A DNA stretch of 64,000 bases. Origin: Sphingosinicella sp. BN140058. Lineage in GTDB: Bacteria > Pseudomonadota > Alphaproteobacteria > Sphingomonadales > Sphingomonadaceae. Below the pieces are notes generated by a model, which made no database searches, had not been told where the DNA came from, and worked only from the letters and a program-made list of their open reading frames with translations. Positions 53,033 to 62,110 of this stretch are shown here, in pieces. The stretch covers positions 3,295,501 to 3,359,500 of the forward strand of contig NZ_CP035501.1 in the NCBI RefSeq assembly GCF_004135585.1, in the 5' to 3' direction. The position numbers and the translations under genes are program-made. The stretch's first letter is position 1. Every line of letters begins with the position of its first letter.

Positions 53033-55063
53033 ATGACTCGGCTCGTCCTCTTCTTCCTGCTGCTCCTCGCCACTTTGGCGTGGCCGGCGGAGGCGCAGAT
53101 GCTCGCACCCGGGCAAAGAGCGGTCTCGACCCGCTTGATCGCCGAGCATGACGCGCCTGTCGCCGGCGGTCGTGTGACGGTCGCGCTGGTGATGACGCCG
53201 CGGCCGGGCTGGCATGGCTATTGGAAGAATCCGGGTGATGCGGGCGTCGAAACCCGGATCGCCTGGCAGCTGCCGAGCGGAGTCGTGGCGGGCGCGGTTC
53301 ACTATCCGGTGCCGCAGCGTCTGATCGTGGCCGGGCTGATGAACTATGTCTATGAAGGCGAACATGCGCTGCTGATCGATTTCACGGTGCCGGCCGGGCG
53401 GGCGCCCGGGACCGTGCTGCCGATCCGCGGCAAGGCCGATTATCTCGTCTGCACCGACGAGATCTGCGTGCCCGAGAGTGCCGACTTGTCGCTCGACCTC
53501 CGCGTCGGCCGTGCCGCTGCCTCCAATCCCATATTCGATCGGTGGCGCGAAGCTTTGCCGAAGCCTCTCGGCAGCGCCGCGGCCTTTGCCCGGGACGGCA
53601 ATCGGTTGCGCATCGGCATTCCGCTGCCCGCCGCGATCGGGGTGGAGGATCCCTATTTTTTTCCGCTCACCGATGGCGCGTTGGCGTATTCCGCGCCGCA
53701 GGCGGTCTCCCGCGCCGGCGACATGCTGATCGTCGACACCAAAGCGGGCGATCTTGCTCCGACTGCGCTTCAGGGCGTGCTCAGCTTAGGCGGCGGGCAG
53801 GGGCTGCTCGTCGACGGGCGGCCGGGCACGGTTCCGGCGTCCGGCATCCCGATCGAAGCGGCCGGGCCGGCGGCCGCGCCGGCCGGGACGCGCGCTATTC
53901 TGCTTGCGCTCGGAGGGGCGTTGCTGGGCGGATTGCTGCTCAACGTCATGCCCTGCGTGTTCCCTATTCTCAGCCTGAAGGCGCTGAGTCTCGCCCGCGC
54001 CGGCGGAGAGGAACGGGCGGTCCGTCGAGAGGCGGTCGCATACGCGCTCGGCGTAATCGGCATCTGCGTCGGCCTCGGCGCGGTCTTGCTCGGTTTGCGC
54101 GCGGGCGGCACCGCGATCGGGTGGGCCTTCCAGCTCCAGGATCCGCGCGTGATCCTGTTGCTGCTGCTGCTGGTGCTCGCGATCGCACTCAATCTTGCCG
54201 GGCTGTTCGAATTGCCCTCGGTCTCCGCCGGATCGGGGCTGGCCGACCGCGGCGGCGTTGCCGGGGCTTTCTGGACCGGTGCGCTGGCGGCGTTCGTTGC
54301 GACTCCGTGCACCGGCCCGTTCATGGGCGCTGCACTCGGTGCCGCTCTCGTCCTGCCGCATGCGGCCGCGCTCGCGATCTTTGCCGGTCTCGGCCTCGGC
54401 CTCGCGCTGCCGTTCCTGTTGCTCGGCTTCGTTCCTGCGCTGCGCCGTCGCTTGCCGCGCCCGGGGCCCTGGATGGGCCGTATGCGCCGCATCCTGTCGG
54501 TGCCGATGTTCCTGACCGCGCTTGGCCTTGCGTGGATCCTCGAACGGCAGACCGGCACGCACGGAGTCCTTATCGGGGTCGCAGCGGCGTCGATCACCGC
54601 CGCACTCTTATGGTGGGCGGGCCGGCGGCGTCGCTGGGCCGCGCTGGCTCCGGCGCTGCTTTCGGTGCTTGCGGCAATCATCTTGCTGCCCGAAGCGGCG
54701 AATCCGGTGGAGGCCCGCGGCGGTGGCCTGCTCCGCGCCGAGCCGTTCAGCGAGGCGCGGCTGGCTGCCCTTCGCGCCGAGGGGAGGCCGGTGTTCGTCT
54801 ACTTCACCGCGGACTGGTGCGTCACCTGCAAGGTCAACGAGCAGGCGGTGTTGAACAGGCAGGAGGTCGCCGACGCTCTGGTCCGCGGCAAGGTCGCGGT
54901 GCTCGTCGGCGACTGGACTCGCGGCGACGCGGAGATCGGCCGCTTCCTGGAGAAGAATGGACGCTCCGGCGTGCCGCTCTATCTCCATTATGCGCCGGGC
55001 AAGGCGCCTCAGGCGCTGCCGCAGATCCTCACCGTTGGAACCGTCACGCGACTGGTTGCCTGA
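53033..55063 (+). CDS. DsbD-like thiol:disulfide interchange protein
   Basis: This 676-residue inner-membrane reductant shuttle has a signal peptide (MTRLVLFFLLLLATLAWPAEA). A periplasmic DsbD-alpha-like domain with YLVCTDEICVPES follows. The multi-helix core has the paired cysteines C308 (NVMPCVFPI) and C426 (VATPCTGPF) that pass electrons across the membrane. The C-terminal thioredoxin domain has the active site C596-V-T-C599 (ADWCVTCKVNE). All three redox pairs are intact. It carries reducing power from cytoplasmic thioredoxin to periplasmic partners. It is divergent from the ATP-grasp gene. Confidence 0.94.
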   Translation: MTRLVLFFLLLLATLAWPAEAQMLAPGQRAVSTRLIAEHDAPVAGGRVTVALVMTPRPGWHGYWKNPGDAGVETRIAWQLPSGVVAGAVHYPVPQRLIVAGLMNYVYEGEHALLIDFTVPAGRAPGTVLPIRGKADYLVCTDEICVPESADLSLDLRVGRAAASNPIFDRWREALPKPLGSAAAFARDGNRLRIGIPLPAAIGVEDPYFFPLTDGALAYSAPQAVSRAGDMLIVDTKAGDLAPTALQGVLSLGGGQGLLVDGRPGTVPASGIPIEAAGPAAAPAGTRAILLALGGALLGGLLLNVMPCVFPILSLKALSLARAGGEERAVRREAVAYALGVIGICVGLGAVLLGLRAGGTAIGWAFQLQDPRVILLLLLLVLAIALNLAGLFELPSVSAGSGLADRGGVAGAFWTGALAAFVATPCTGPFMGAALGAALVLPHAAALAIFAGLGLGLALPFLLLGFVPALRRRLPRPGPWMGRMRRILSVPMFLTALGLAWILERQTGTHGVLIGVAAASITAALLWWAGRRRRWAALAPALLSVLAAIILLPEAANPVEARGGGLLRAEPFSEARLAALRAEGRPVFVYFTADWCVTCKVNEQAVLNRQEVADALVRGKVAVLVGDWTRGDAEIGRFLEKNGRSGVPLYLHYAPGKAPQALPQILTVGTVTRLVA

Positions 55064-55066
55064 TCC

Positions 55067-56710
55067 TCATTGCGGCCAGGCACGGGTGCCTGCAACCCAG
55101 GTTTCGATCACCTTGGTGTCGCGTATCTGCTCCGGTGCGGCATTGGCGAAGATATCGCGGTCGATCAGCACGAAGTCCGCGAACTTGCCTTTCTCCAGGC
55201 TGCCGATTCGATCCTCGGCAAAGCCGGCATAAGCGGCGCCCTGCGTAAAGGCGCGCAACGCCTGCTCCAGGCTCAAACGCTGCTCCGGCATCCAGCCGCC
55301 TGGCGGCTGTCCCTGCGCGTCCTGACGGCTGATCGCCACGGCAAGGCCGTGAAAGGGATTGGGGCTTTCGACCGGGAAATCGGATCCGAAGGCGAGCGGC
55401 ACATTGTTGGCGAGCATCGTCTTCCACGCATACGCGCCGCCGAGCCGATCCATTCCGAGGCGGGCTTCCGCCATCCGCCAGTCGGAAGCTTCGTGCACGG
55501 GCTGCATCGAAGCGATCGTGCCGAACCTGGCGAAGCGGGGCAGATCGACCGGATCGATGATCTGGGCATGTTCGATGCGCCAGCGGCGATCACCCTTGTA
55601 GGTCTCCCCGAGCTCCTCGATCGCCCCGAGCAATTGCGCGTTCGCGGCATCGCCGATCGCGTGAACCGCGACCTGGAAATTGTCCATCGCCGCACGGCTC
55701 ATCAGGTTGCGGAGCTCGGCATCGCTGAGGAAGGTGAGTCCGCGCTCCTTGGGAGAATCCTTGTAAGGCTGCTTTAGCCAGGCGCCGCGGGAGCCGAGCG
55801 CGCCGTCGCTGTAGAGCTTGACGCCGCCCATCCGCAGCCGCCCGTCGTACAGCCAGGGTGTCGGGCCGGTGCCGGCAATTGCGAGCAGGGCATCAATGCC
55901 GCCCGCATACGACATGATCCTGACCTTCAGTCGGCCGGCGTCTCCGGCGCGGCGCATCGTCAGCCAGTCCTCCGGGCTGGTACCCATGTCGGCGCTGGCG
56001 GTGAGACCGTTGGCGAGCATCAGTTCCTGGGCCTTGGCGAAGGCGCGGTCGCGCACCAGCGGAACTGGCGCAGGCACGATCCTGTCGATGAGCCCGGTGG
56101 CGGCATCGACGAAGATCCCGTTCGGCTGGGTGCCCGTCTTCTCGATCTTGCCGCCGGCGGGGGCGGCTGTCTTGGCGGTGATCCCCGCCTCCTTCATCGC
56201 CAGGCTGTTCGCCCAGCCGGCATGACCATCGACCCGCTCCAGCCAGACCGGACGACCGGGCACGATCGAGTCGATGTCGGCCGCCGTCGGAAAGCGGCCG
56301 AGGCCCCATTTCTCCTGGTTCCAGCCGCGGCCGACGATCCATCGCGGGCTCGGGTTGGCGGCGGCGTAGGCGGCGATCTTCGCCTGCGCTTCCTGCAGCG
56401 AAGCGGTGTCGGAAAGATCGAGCTGGAGAGCGCCGAGGCCGAGCCCCATGACATGGCCATGGCCATCGATCAGGCCGGGAATCAGGGTCTTGCCCTTGCC
56501 GTCGAAGCGGAAACGGGTTCGATCCGGCTTCTTGTCGCCGCGCTCGTAGAGTCGCTCGACCTTGCCGTCGTCGCCGACCAGCATCGCCGCGAAGCGAACC
56601 AGGCGACCTTCGGCGGTGAGCGTATAGCCGTTGACGTTGTCGACAAGGACGTCGGCCGAAGCCGTGGAGGCGCAGAGCAGGACAGCGATCGCCGCCAGGA
56701 TCTTCTTCAT
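55067..56710 (-). CDS. Exported amidohydrolase (YtcJ-like)
   Basis: This is a 547-residue metal-dependent amidohydrolase of the YtcJ/amidohydrolase-3 type. A signal peptide (MKKILAAIAVLLCASTASA) points to the periplasm. The metal site motif is PGLIDGHGHVMGLG; further ligands lie in ERVDGHAGWAN, HAIGDAANAQLLG and the late GSDFPVESPNPFHGLAVA. Substrates of this family are mostly unknown. It converges with the dsbD-like gene (3-base gap) and diverges from ilvA. Confidence 0.92.
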   Translation of the reverse strand: MKKILAAIAVLLCASTASADVLVDNVNGYTLTAEGRLVRFAAMLVGDDGKVERLYERGDKKPDRTRFRFDGKGKTLIPGLIDGHGHVMGLGLGALQLDLSDTASLQEAQAKIAAYAAANPSPRWIVGRGWNQEKWGLGRFPTAADIDSIVPGRPVWLERVDGHAGWANSLAMKEAGITAKTAAPAGGKIEKTGTQPNGIFVDAATGLIDRIVPAPVPLVRDRAFAKAQELMLANGLTASADMGTSPEDWLTMRRAGDAGRLKVRIMSYAGGIDALLAIAGTGPTPWLYDGRLRMGGVKLYSDGALGSRGAWLKQPYKDSPKERGLTFLSDAELRNLMSRAAMDNFQVAVHAIGDAANAQLLGAIEELGETYKGDRRWRIEHAQIIDPVDLPRFARFGTIASMQPVHEASDWRMAEARLGMDRLGGAYAWKTMLANNVPLAFGSDFPVESPNPFHGLAVAISRQDAQGQPPGGWMPEQRLSLEQALRAFTQGAAYAGFAEDRIGSLEKGKFADFVLIDRDIFANAAPEQIRDTKVIETWVAGTRAWPQ

Positions 56711-56831
56711 CTATCGGCCTTTTCGGCAAGGGGACGGCGGCCGGCATAAGCGGTAGCGGCCGAACGCGCCAGATGGCGAGGCGAGACGAAGGGAATCGCG
56801 AAACCCACCCCCAAGACATTGGGTGGAACGC

Positions 56832-58088
56832 ATGTTAGAGCCGCGCGCGATGGCCAGTCCCGCTTCCCGCTCCACCCCGATCGTCACCCTCGAAGAGATC
56901 CAGGCTGCCGCGCGCCGGATCGAAGGGGCGGTGATGCATACGCCGACTTTGCTCAGCCGTACCTTGAGCCAGGTGACCGGCGCGACCGTCTACGTAAAAT
57001 TCGAAAATCTCCAGTTCACCGCCGCCTACAAGGAGCGCGGCGCACTCAACAAATTGCTGCTGATGGATGAGGGCACGCGCTCGCGCGGCGTGATCGCGGC
57101 GTCGGCGGGCAACCATGCCCAGGCGGTCGCCTATCACGGCCGCCGGCTCGGCGTACCGGTCACGATCGTGATGCCGACCGCGACTCCGAGCATCAAGGTC
57201 ATGCAGACCGAAGGCCACGGCGCGCACATCGTTCTCCATGGCGACAGCTTCGACGACGCCAATGCGGAGGCCCGGCGTCTGGAAGCCGAACGGGGCCTGA
57301 CCTTCCTGCATCCCTTCGACGATCCGGACGTCATCGCTGGACAGGGCACCGTCGCGCTGGAAATGCTCGCCGACGCGCCCGAGATCGAGACTCTGGTCGT
57401 GCCGATCGGCGGCGGCGGCCTGCTCTCCGGCGTCGGCACGGCGACCCGGGCGCTCCGGCCGGACATCGAGATCGTCGGCGTCCAGGCGCATTTCTATCCC
57501 AGCATGTATTGCCGCATCGGCGGCCACGATCTGCCGTCGGCAGGCACGACGATCGCCGAAGGGATCGCGGTCAAGCAGCCCGGGGAGACCACGGCGGCGA
57601 TCATCCGGGAGGTCGTCGACGACATCCTGCTCGTGCCCGAGCGCGACATCGAGACTGCGGTCAGCCTCTACCTCCAGATCGAGAAAACGGTAGCCGAAGG
57701 CGCAGGCGCGACGCCGCTCGGCGCATTGCTCAGTCACCCCGAGCGTTTCACGGGCAAGACGGTCGGCCTGATCCTGAGCGGCGGCAATATCGATACGCGC
57801 CTGCTCGCCACCGTGCTGCTGCGCGATCTCGCCCGCTCGGGCCGGATGGCGCGCCTGCGCATCCAGCTGCAGGACGTTCCCGGTGCGCTGTTCGCCGTGG
57901 TCCGCTTGTTCGACAAGCACCGTGTCAACATCATCGAAGTCTATCATCAGCGCGTCTTCACCAGCCTGCCGGCCAAGGACACGTCGATCGAAGTGGAATG
58001 CGAGGCGCGCGATCCCGAGCAGCTGCAGGCGCTGGTCGACGGGCTTGGTCAGGCAGGGTTCAACGTTCAGCCGGTAGGGATCGAGTAG
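56832..58088 (+). CDS. ilvA: Threonine ammonia-lyase
   Basis: This 418-residue PLP enzyme deaminates threonine to 2-oxobutanoate for isoleucine synthesis. The PLP-lysine is in FTAAYKERGALNKLL. The phosphate-binding glycine loop is VPIGGGGLLSG. A single C-terminal ACT domain (RLRIQLQDVPGALFAVVRLF, to the end) gives allosteric control. The length fits the short, one-ACT form. ATG 56832 (GGTGG five bases before) is preferred; GTG 56823 and ATG 56850 are alternatives. Confidence 0.95.
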   Translation: MLEPRAMASPASRSTPIVTLEEIQAAARRIEGAVMHTPTLLSRTLSQVTGATVYVKFENLQFTAAYKERGALNKLLLMDEGTRSRGVIAASAGNHAQAVAYHGRRLGVPVTIVMPTATPSIKVMQTEGHGAHIVLHGDSFDDANAEARRLEAERGLTFLHPFDDPDVIAGQGTVALEMLADAPEIETLVVPIGGGGLLSGVGTATRALRPDIEIVGVQAHFYPSMYCRIGGHDLPSAGTTIAEGIAVKQPGETTAAIIREVVDDILLVPERDIETAVSLYLQIEKTVAEGAGATPLGALLSHPERFTGKTVGLILSGGNIDTRLLATVLLRDLARSGRMARLRIQLQDVPGALFAVVRLFDKHRVNIIEVYHQRVFTSLPAKDTSIEVECEARDPEQLQALVDGLGQAGFNVQPVGIE

Positions 58089-58213
58089 AAGATCGTCCCG
58101 TGCTGGAACGGCTTGCCCGAAGCAGTGTTTTCCGAGTGCGTCGATCTTCCCAAACGCGCCTGGACGCCGCATAACCGACCCAGCATCCAGGCCCTTTCAC
58201 ATGCGGAGCCACG

Positions 58214-58993
58214 TTGAGCGCACCGTTCCGATTTCCCCGATTCTTCGTCACCAGCCCTGCCCCTTGCCCGTATCTTCCGGGAAAGACCGAGCGAAAGGTG
58301 TTCACGGAACTGGCGGGGCACCATGCGGGCGAGCTGAACGACGCGCTCGGCCGGATCGGCTTCCGGCGCAGCCAGGCCGTTGCCTATCGTCCGAGCTGCC
58401 TCGATTGCAGCGCCTGCGTCTCTGTCCGCGTGGTGACCGGCGAATTTCAGCCGAACGGAACGCAGAAGCGGATGCTGAAGCGGCATTCCGATCTGGAGGT
58501 GACGGCCTGCAAGCCGTGGGCGACCGAGGAGCAATATGAGCTGCTCCGCCGCTATCTGAAGCGGCGCCATCCCGATGGCGGAATGGTCGGCATGGACGAG
58601 AGCGACTTCGCCGACATGATCGAGCAGAGCCCGGTCAAGACCTATGTCATCGAATATCGGGAGCCTGCGGTCGACGGCAAGCAGGGCCGCCTGGTCGGCG
58701 CGTGCCTGACCGATCAGCAGGGCGACGGGCTGTCGATGATCTACAGCTTCTTCGAGCCGGACGATGCCGGCCGCCCGGGGCTCGGCACCTATATCATCCT
58801 CGATCATATCGTTCGGGCCGGGCGCGCCGGTCTGCCGTACGTCTATCTGGGTTATTGGGTGGAGAGCTCGCGCCGGATGGCGTATAAGAGCCGCTTCCGT
58901 CCGCTCGAGAAATTGGGTCCGAACGGCTGGGCCCGCTTCGAGCCTGAGGAGCCCGAGCTGCCGCTGGTCCAGAAGGCGCGGATTCAGTCGTAA
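58214..58993 (+). CDS. bpt: Aspartate/glutamate leucyltransferase Bpt (N-end rule)
   Basis: This 259-residue leucyl-tRNA-protein transferase adds leucine to N-terminal Asp or Glu, marking proteins for ClpS/ClpAP. The diagnostic N-terminal cysteine cluster is [15 protein letters not shown]. The C-terminal half has [22 protein letters not shown] and [23 protein letters not shown] 58214 is the start, with GGAG five bases before it; no in-frame ATG fits. Confidence 0.95.
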   Translation: MSAPFRFPRFFVTSPAPCPYLPGKTERKVFTELAGHHAGELNDALGRIGFRRSQAVAYRPSCLDCSACVSVRVVTGEFQPNGTQKRMLKRHSDLEVTACKPWATEEQYELLRRYLKRRHPDGGMVGMDESDFADMIEQSPVKTYVIEYREPAVDGKQGRLVGACLTDQQGDGLSMIYSFFEPDDAGRPGLGTYIILDHIVRAGRAGLPYVYLGYWVESSRRMAYKSRFRPLEKLGPNGWARFEPEEPELPLVQKARIQS

Positions 58994-59157
58994 GCCGGCT
59001 CAGCGTCCAAACCGTAAGAGCGAACCGGAACACTGCTGAGATCGATGGCGGACAGCGGCTGATCTTTCCTTGGTTCCCGCTGGGCGGCCTTTTGCTATAC
59101 GGCCGCCGCATGTCCAGTACCGCCCTTGTATCGCTTCTCTGAATTGCGGCCCCGATC

Positions 59158-60195
59158 ATGACGTTGCGTTCAGATGACGACACGAATGAGGGACGCAGCG
59201 CGCCTGCCGCTCCGACGACCTCCCGAACGCCCGTGATCGAAGTCGCGCTGGCCACCTGGCAGGGCGAGCGCTTCCTTGCGGAACAGCTCGATTCCCTGTT
59301 CGCGCAGACCGACCAGAATTTCACTCTGCTCGTGGCCGACGACGGCTCGCGCGACGCGACGGTGGCGATTCTCGAAGACTATTCCGCCCGTTATCCGAAC
59401 CGCATCCGGGTGGTGGAACGCGCGAAACAGAGTTCGGGCGCGCTCGGCAACTTCGCCAGGCTGATCGATCGGGCGTCTGCCGACTATCTGATGTTCTGCG
59501 ACCATGACGACATTTGGTTGCCCAACAAGATTGCGCTCACCCGTCAGCGGATGTCGGAACTGGAAGATCTCCACGGCAAGGCGACGCCGCTCCTCGTCCA
59601 CACCGACCTCGCCGTTGTCGACGAGCACCTTCAGGTGATCGGTCCGTCCTTCTTCCGATACTCCAGGATCGATCCATCGCGAAACGGCGTGGTCGGATTG
59701 CTCACCGCCAATGTCGCCACAGGATGCACGATCCTTGCGAACCGCGCACTTTACGAGAAGGCGCGTCCGATCGCGCCAGAAGCGATGATGCACGATCATT
59801 GGCTTGCGCTCGTCGCCGCGAACTTCGGCGTGATTTCGTGGGTCGACGAGCCCACGATCCTCTATCGCCAGCATGGCCGGAATGCGATCGGGGCAAAGAG
59901 CGGCGGAACCGCGTCGCTGATCCACCGCGTGACCCAGACTTTGTTCAGTGACGATCGGGAGCGGGTGATGCGCCGCTATTCCGGGCAGGCGGCGGCGTTT
60001 CTGGCTCGCTATGGAGACGAGATGACGCCAGCGGCACGTCGCGCCACGGAAGCGCTCGCCACGATCTGGTCCACCAGTCGGTGGCGCCGCTTCGGCCGCC
60101 TGCGGCGCAATGGACTCGGCCTTTCCGGTTTCGTCCGCAACGCCGCGCTGTTCGTCGTCGTCACGCGGTCGAAGGGCGATCGCGGCTACGCCTGA
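59158..60195 (+). CDS. Family 2 glycosyltransferase (rhamnosyltransferase-like)
   Basis: This 345-residue GT-A fold enzyme has a nucleotide-sugar-binding start (VIEVALATWQGERFLAEQLDSL), then LVADDGSRDATVAIL, with the metal-binding DxD as CDHDDIWLPNK. A further stretch, VHTDLAVVDEHLQVI, and MHDHWLALVAANFG match dTDP-rhamnosyl/RfbF-like transferases of surface polysaccharide synthesis. There is no transmembrane segment. It heads the putative glycan gene group. Confidence 0.9.
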   Translation: MTLRSDDDTNEGRSAPAAPTTSRTPVIEVALATWQGERFLAEQLDSLFAQTDQNFTLLVADDGSRDATVAILEDYSARYPNRIRVVERAKQSSGALGNFARLIDRASADYLMFCDHDDIWLPNKIALTRQRMSELEDLHGKATPLLVHTDLAVVDEHLQVIGPSFFRYSRIDPSRNGVVGLLTANVATGCTILANRALYEKARPIAPEAMMHDHWLALVAANFGVISWVDEPTILYRQHGRNAIGAKSGGTASLIHRVTQTLFSDDRERVMRRYSGQAAAFLARYGDEMTPAARRATEALATIWSTSRWRRFGRLRRNGLGLSGFVRNAALFVVVTRSKGDRGYA

Positions 60196-60357
60196 TCGGG
60201 GTAATCGGGGCTGTCGGCAGGGTTCTTGGCAAGCCCCGGACCCCAGTGCACTATCCGTAGGCGAGGGAGTGCACGATTCGAGCCTCCGGGTTCGTGGGGA
60301 GGATCAGGTCGGGTGATGAACGTGTTACGTGGCCGATCACGGGCGGGCGCCTGAGCC

Positions 60358-61059
60358 ATGCCGTGGATCCGCGCGATCGTGCCGCTTTCCATCGCGTGCG
60401 CCGCAGTCGCGGCATCGCCCCTGGCCGCGCAGCTGCGCCCGGTGCCGGGACCGGGCGACCCGCACATCCAGTTCGTCGATTACGTGTCCGACCAGGTCAT
60501 CGTGCTTGAGGCGACTCCGGGCTATCAGATGATGATCGAACTCGCGCCGGACGAGCGGGTCGAGAATGTCGCGGTGGGCGACAGCGCCGCCTGGCAGGTG
60601 AGCGCCAATCGCAACGGTAATGCCCTCTTCGTCAAGGCGCTCACCGGCGGCGTGTCGACGAACATGACGGCGATCACCAATGTGCGGGTCTACAGCTTCG
60701 AGCTGTCGCCGGTGACCACCACCGGCAACCTCGCTTACACCATTCGCTTCCGGTATCCGCAGACCGGGGCCGAGAGCGAGGCGCGCAACGCCGAAGGGGA
60801 GGGACGATACCGGCTCCGCGGCAAGAAGGCGCTGCTGCCGAGCGAGATGAGCGACGACGGCGTCCTGACCTATATAAGATGGCCGCGCGAACGGTCGCTC
60901 CCGGCCGTCTACGCGGTGAGCGACACCGGCAAGGAGATGCTGGTCAACGGCATGATGCGCGAAGACGACGTGTTCGTGATCGATGGCGTATCAGGCAAAC
61001 TCGTCTTCCGCATCGACAAGGAGGTCGCCACCGCAACCCGTCAGCGGATGGCGAAATAG
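60358..61059 (+). CDS. Orphan TrbG/VirB9-family exported protein
   Basis: This 233-residue protein has a signal peptide (to about SPLAAQ) and two VirB9/TrbG/CagX-like halves. The N-terminal beta domain includes PHIQFVDYVSDQVIVLEATPG and NLAYTIRFRYP. The C-terminal domain includes DGVLTYIRWPRERSLPAVYAV and NGMMREDDVFVIDGVSGKLVFRI. In type IV secretion VirB9 is an outer-membrane core subunit. Here no other virB or trb gene is nearby and the protein is shorter than usual VirB9. It may have another envelope role. The flanking genes are glycan-related. Confidence 0.88.
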   Translation: MPWIRAIVPLSIACAAVAASPLAAQLRPVPGPGDPHIQFVDYVSDQVIVLEATPGYQMMIELAPDERVENVAVGDSAAWQVSANRNGNALFVKALTGGVSTNMTAITNVRVYSFELSPVTTTGNLAYTIRFRYPQTGAESEARNAEGEGRYRLRGKKALLPSEMSDDGVLTYIRWPRERSLPAVYAVSDTGKEMLVNGMMREDDVFVIDGVSGKLVFRIDKEVATATRQRMAK

Positions 61060-61093
61060 CGGCGAAGCTCATGGCCGCGAGAGCGGTCGCCGT

Positions 61094-62110
61094 TCACGTC
61101 AGCGGCGTCGACGCGATCATCGTCAGCGACTCGGCGACCAGGGGATCACGCCTCCCACGGCGATTGGCAGCGACGGCAAGGCTGCGCACATCCTCCCATC
61201 CGGGCGGGTCCGCCTCGTCATTGGGATCCGTGCCGCTTGCGATCGCCTGGCTCTGGCGAAAGTAGAACAGGGCGGCCTCTTCGGCAGGCAACAATTCGAT
61301 GCGCTGGAAGCCAAGCTCGCCAAGCAGCGCGGCGAGGCGCGGCGCATCGAAGAGCGCAAGATGGCGAGGAGGCTCCAGTCCACGCCATCGTGGGCCGAAG
61401 CGCCGGAGCCCGATCGCCCCCAGATTGGGGAGCGATATCCAGAGTCTGCCACCGGGGACGAGCAATGCTCGAGCCTCTCGGAGTGCCGCGACCGGATCAT
61501 GGAAATGCTCGAGGACGTGATTCATGAACACATGGTCGAAGCTTGCGGGTTGAACACCGCTTCCGGGAAGGCTCGCGCAGCGGACGTCGTGGCCGCGCGC
61601 GCGCGCCACCGCGACGGCTTCGGGATCCGGATCCAGTCCGCATGCGCGGTAGCCAAGATCCTCGGCGACCGCGAGGAAATCACCATTGCCGCAGCCGACG
61701 TCGAGGATCGTGCACACGGGGCGCGGTGGGCTCGGCAAGTGGCGGATCATGAAGTCGAGATTTTTCACCGCGCCACGGCGGAGGCGCCAGGTCAGCGCAC
61801 CCAGCAGCGAAGCATCGGCGAAGCTGTAGCCGTAGCGGGCGTTGAGATAACCGCGTCGGATTGCTCCCCGCCAGCCGTCATCACGCCAGCGCAGCGGCGG
61901 TCCCGAACTGGCATGCGTATAGTAAAGGGCGTACGCCTCTCCGATCGACGCCTCGGTCGGCCGTGGATCCAGATAAAGGATGCCGCACCCGCATGACCAG
62001 AAATCCCAGTTGCCGGGCGTTCCGAAAACGCCGTCGGCGACTCCGTCGAAGCGGAGCGTACGGTCGGTGCTGCCGCAAACCGGGCAGCGGCCAAGAGATT
62101 CGAGCTCCAT
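61094..62110 (-). CDS. Class I SAM-dependent methyltransferase with N-terminal zinc-ribbon-like motif
   Basis: This 338-residue protein begins with a Cys cluster (CPVCGS, then FWSCGCGILYLDPRP). The SAM motif follows (ILDVGCGNGDFLAVAEDLGY), with VFMNHVLEHFHDPVAALRE and LLVPGGRLWISLPN. The layout matches methyltransferases of polysaccharide and natural-product loci. Its target is unknown. The start overlaps the sulfotransferase stop (ATGA), so the two form an operon. Confidence 0.9.
   Translation of the reverse strand: MELESLGRCPVCGSTDRTLRFDGVADGVFGTPGNWDFWSCGCGILYLDPRPTEASIGEAYALYYTHASSGPPLRWRDDGWRGAIRRGYLNARYGYSFADASLLGALTWRLRRGAVKNLDFMIRHLPSPPRPVCTILDVGCGNGDFLAVAEDLGYRACGLDPDPEAVAVARARGHDVRCASLPGSGVQPASFDHVFMNHVLEHFHDPVAALREARALLVPGGRLWISLPNLGAIGLRRFGPRWRGLEPPRHLALFDAPRLAALLGELGFQRIELLPAEEAALFYFRQSQAIASGTDPNDEADPPGWEDVRSLAVAANRRGRRDPLVAESLTMIASTPLT

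Noticed and set aside
59083..59107. A GGCGGCC/GGCCGCC hairpin between bpt and the GT2 gene
   Set aside because: A short stem with a long loop and no T-run after it; terminator role not supported.
61410..61428. A CCCCCAGATTGGGG near-palindrome resembling the site at 13651
   Set aside because: It lies within the methyltransferase coding sequence and is imperfect; likely coincidence.
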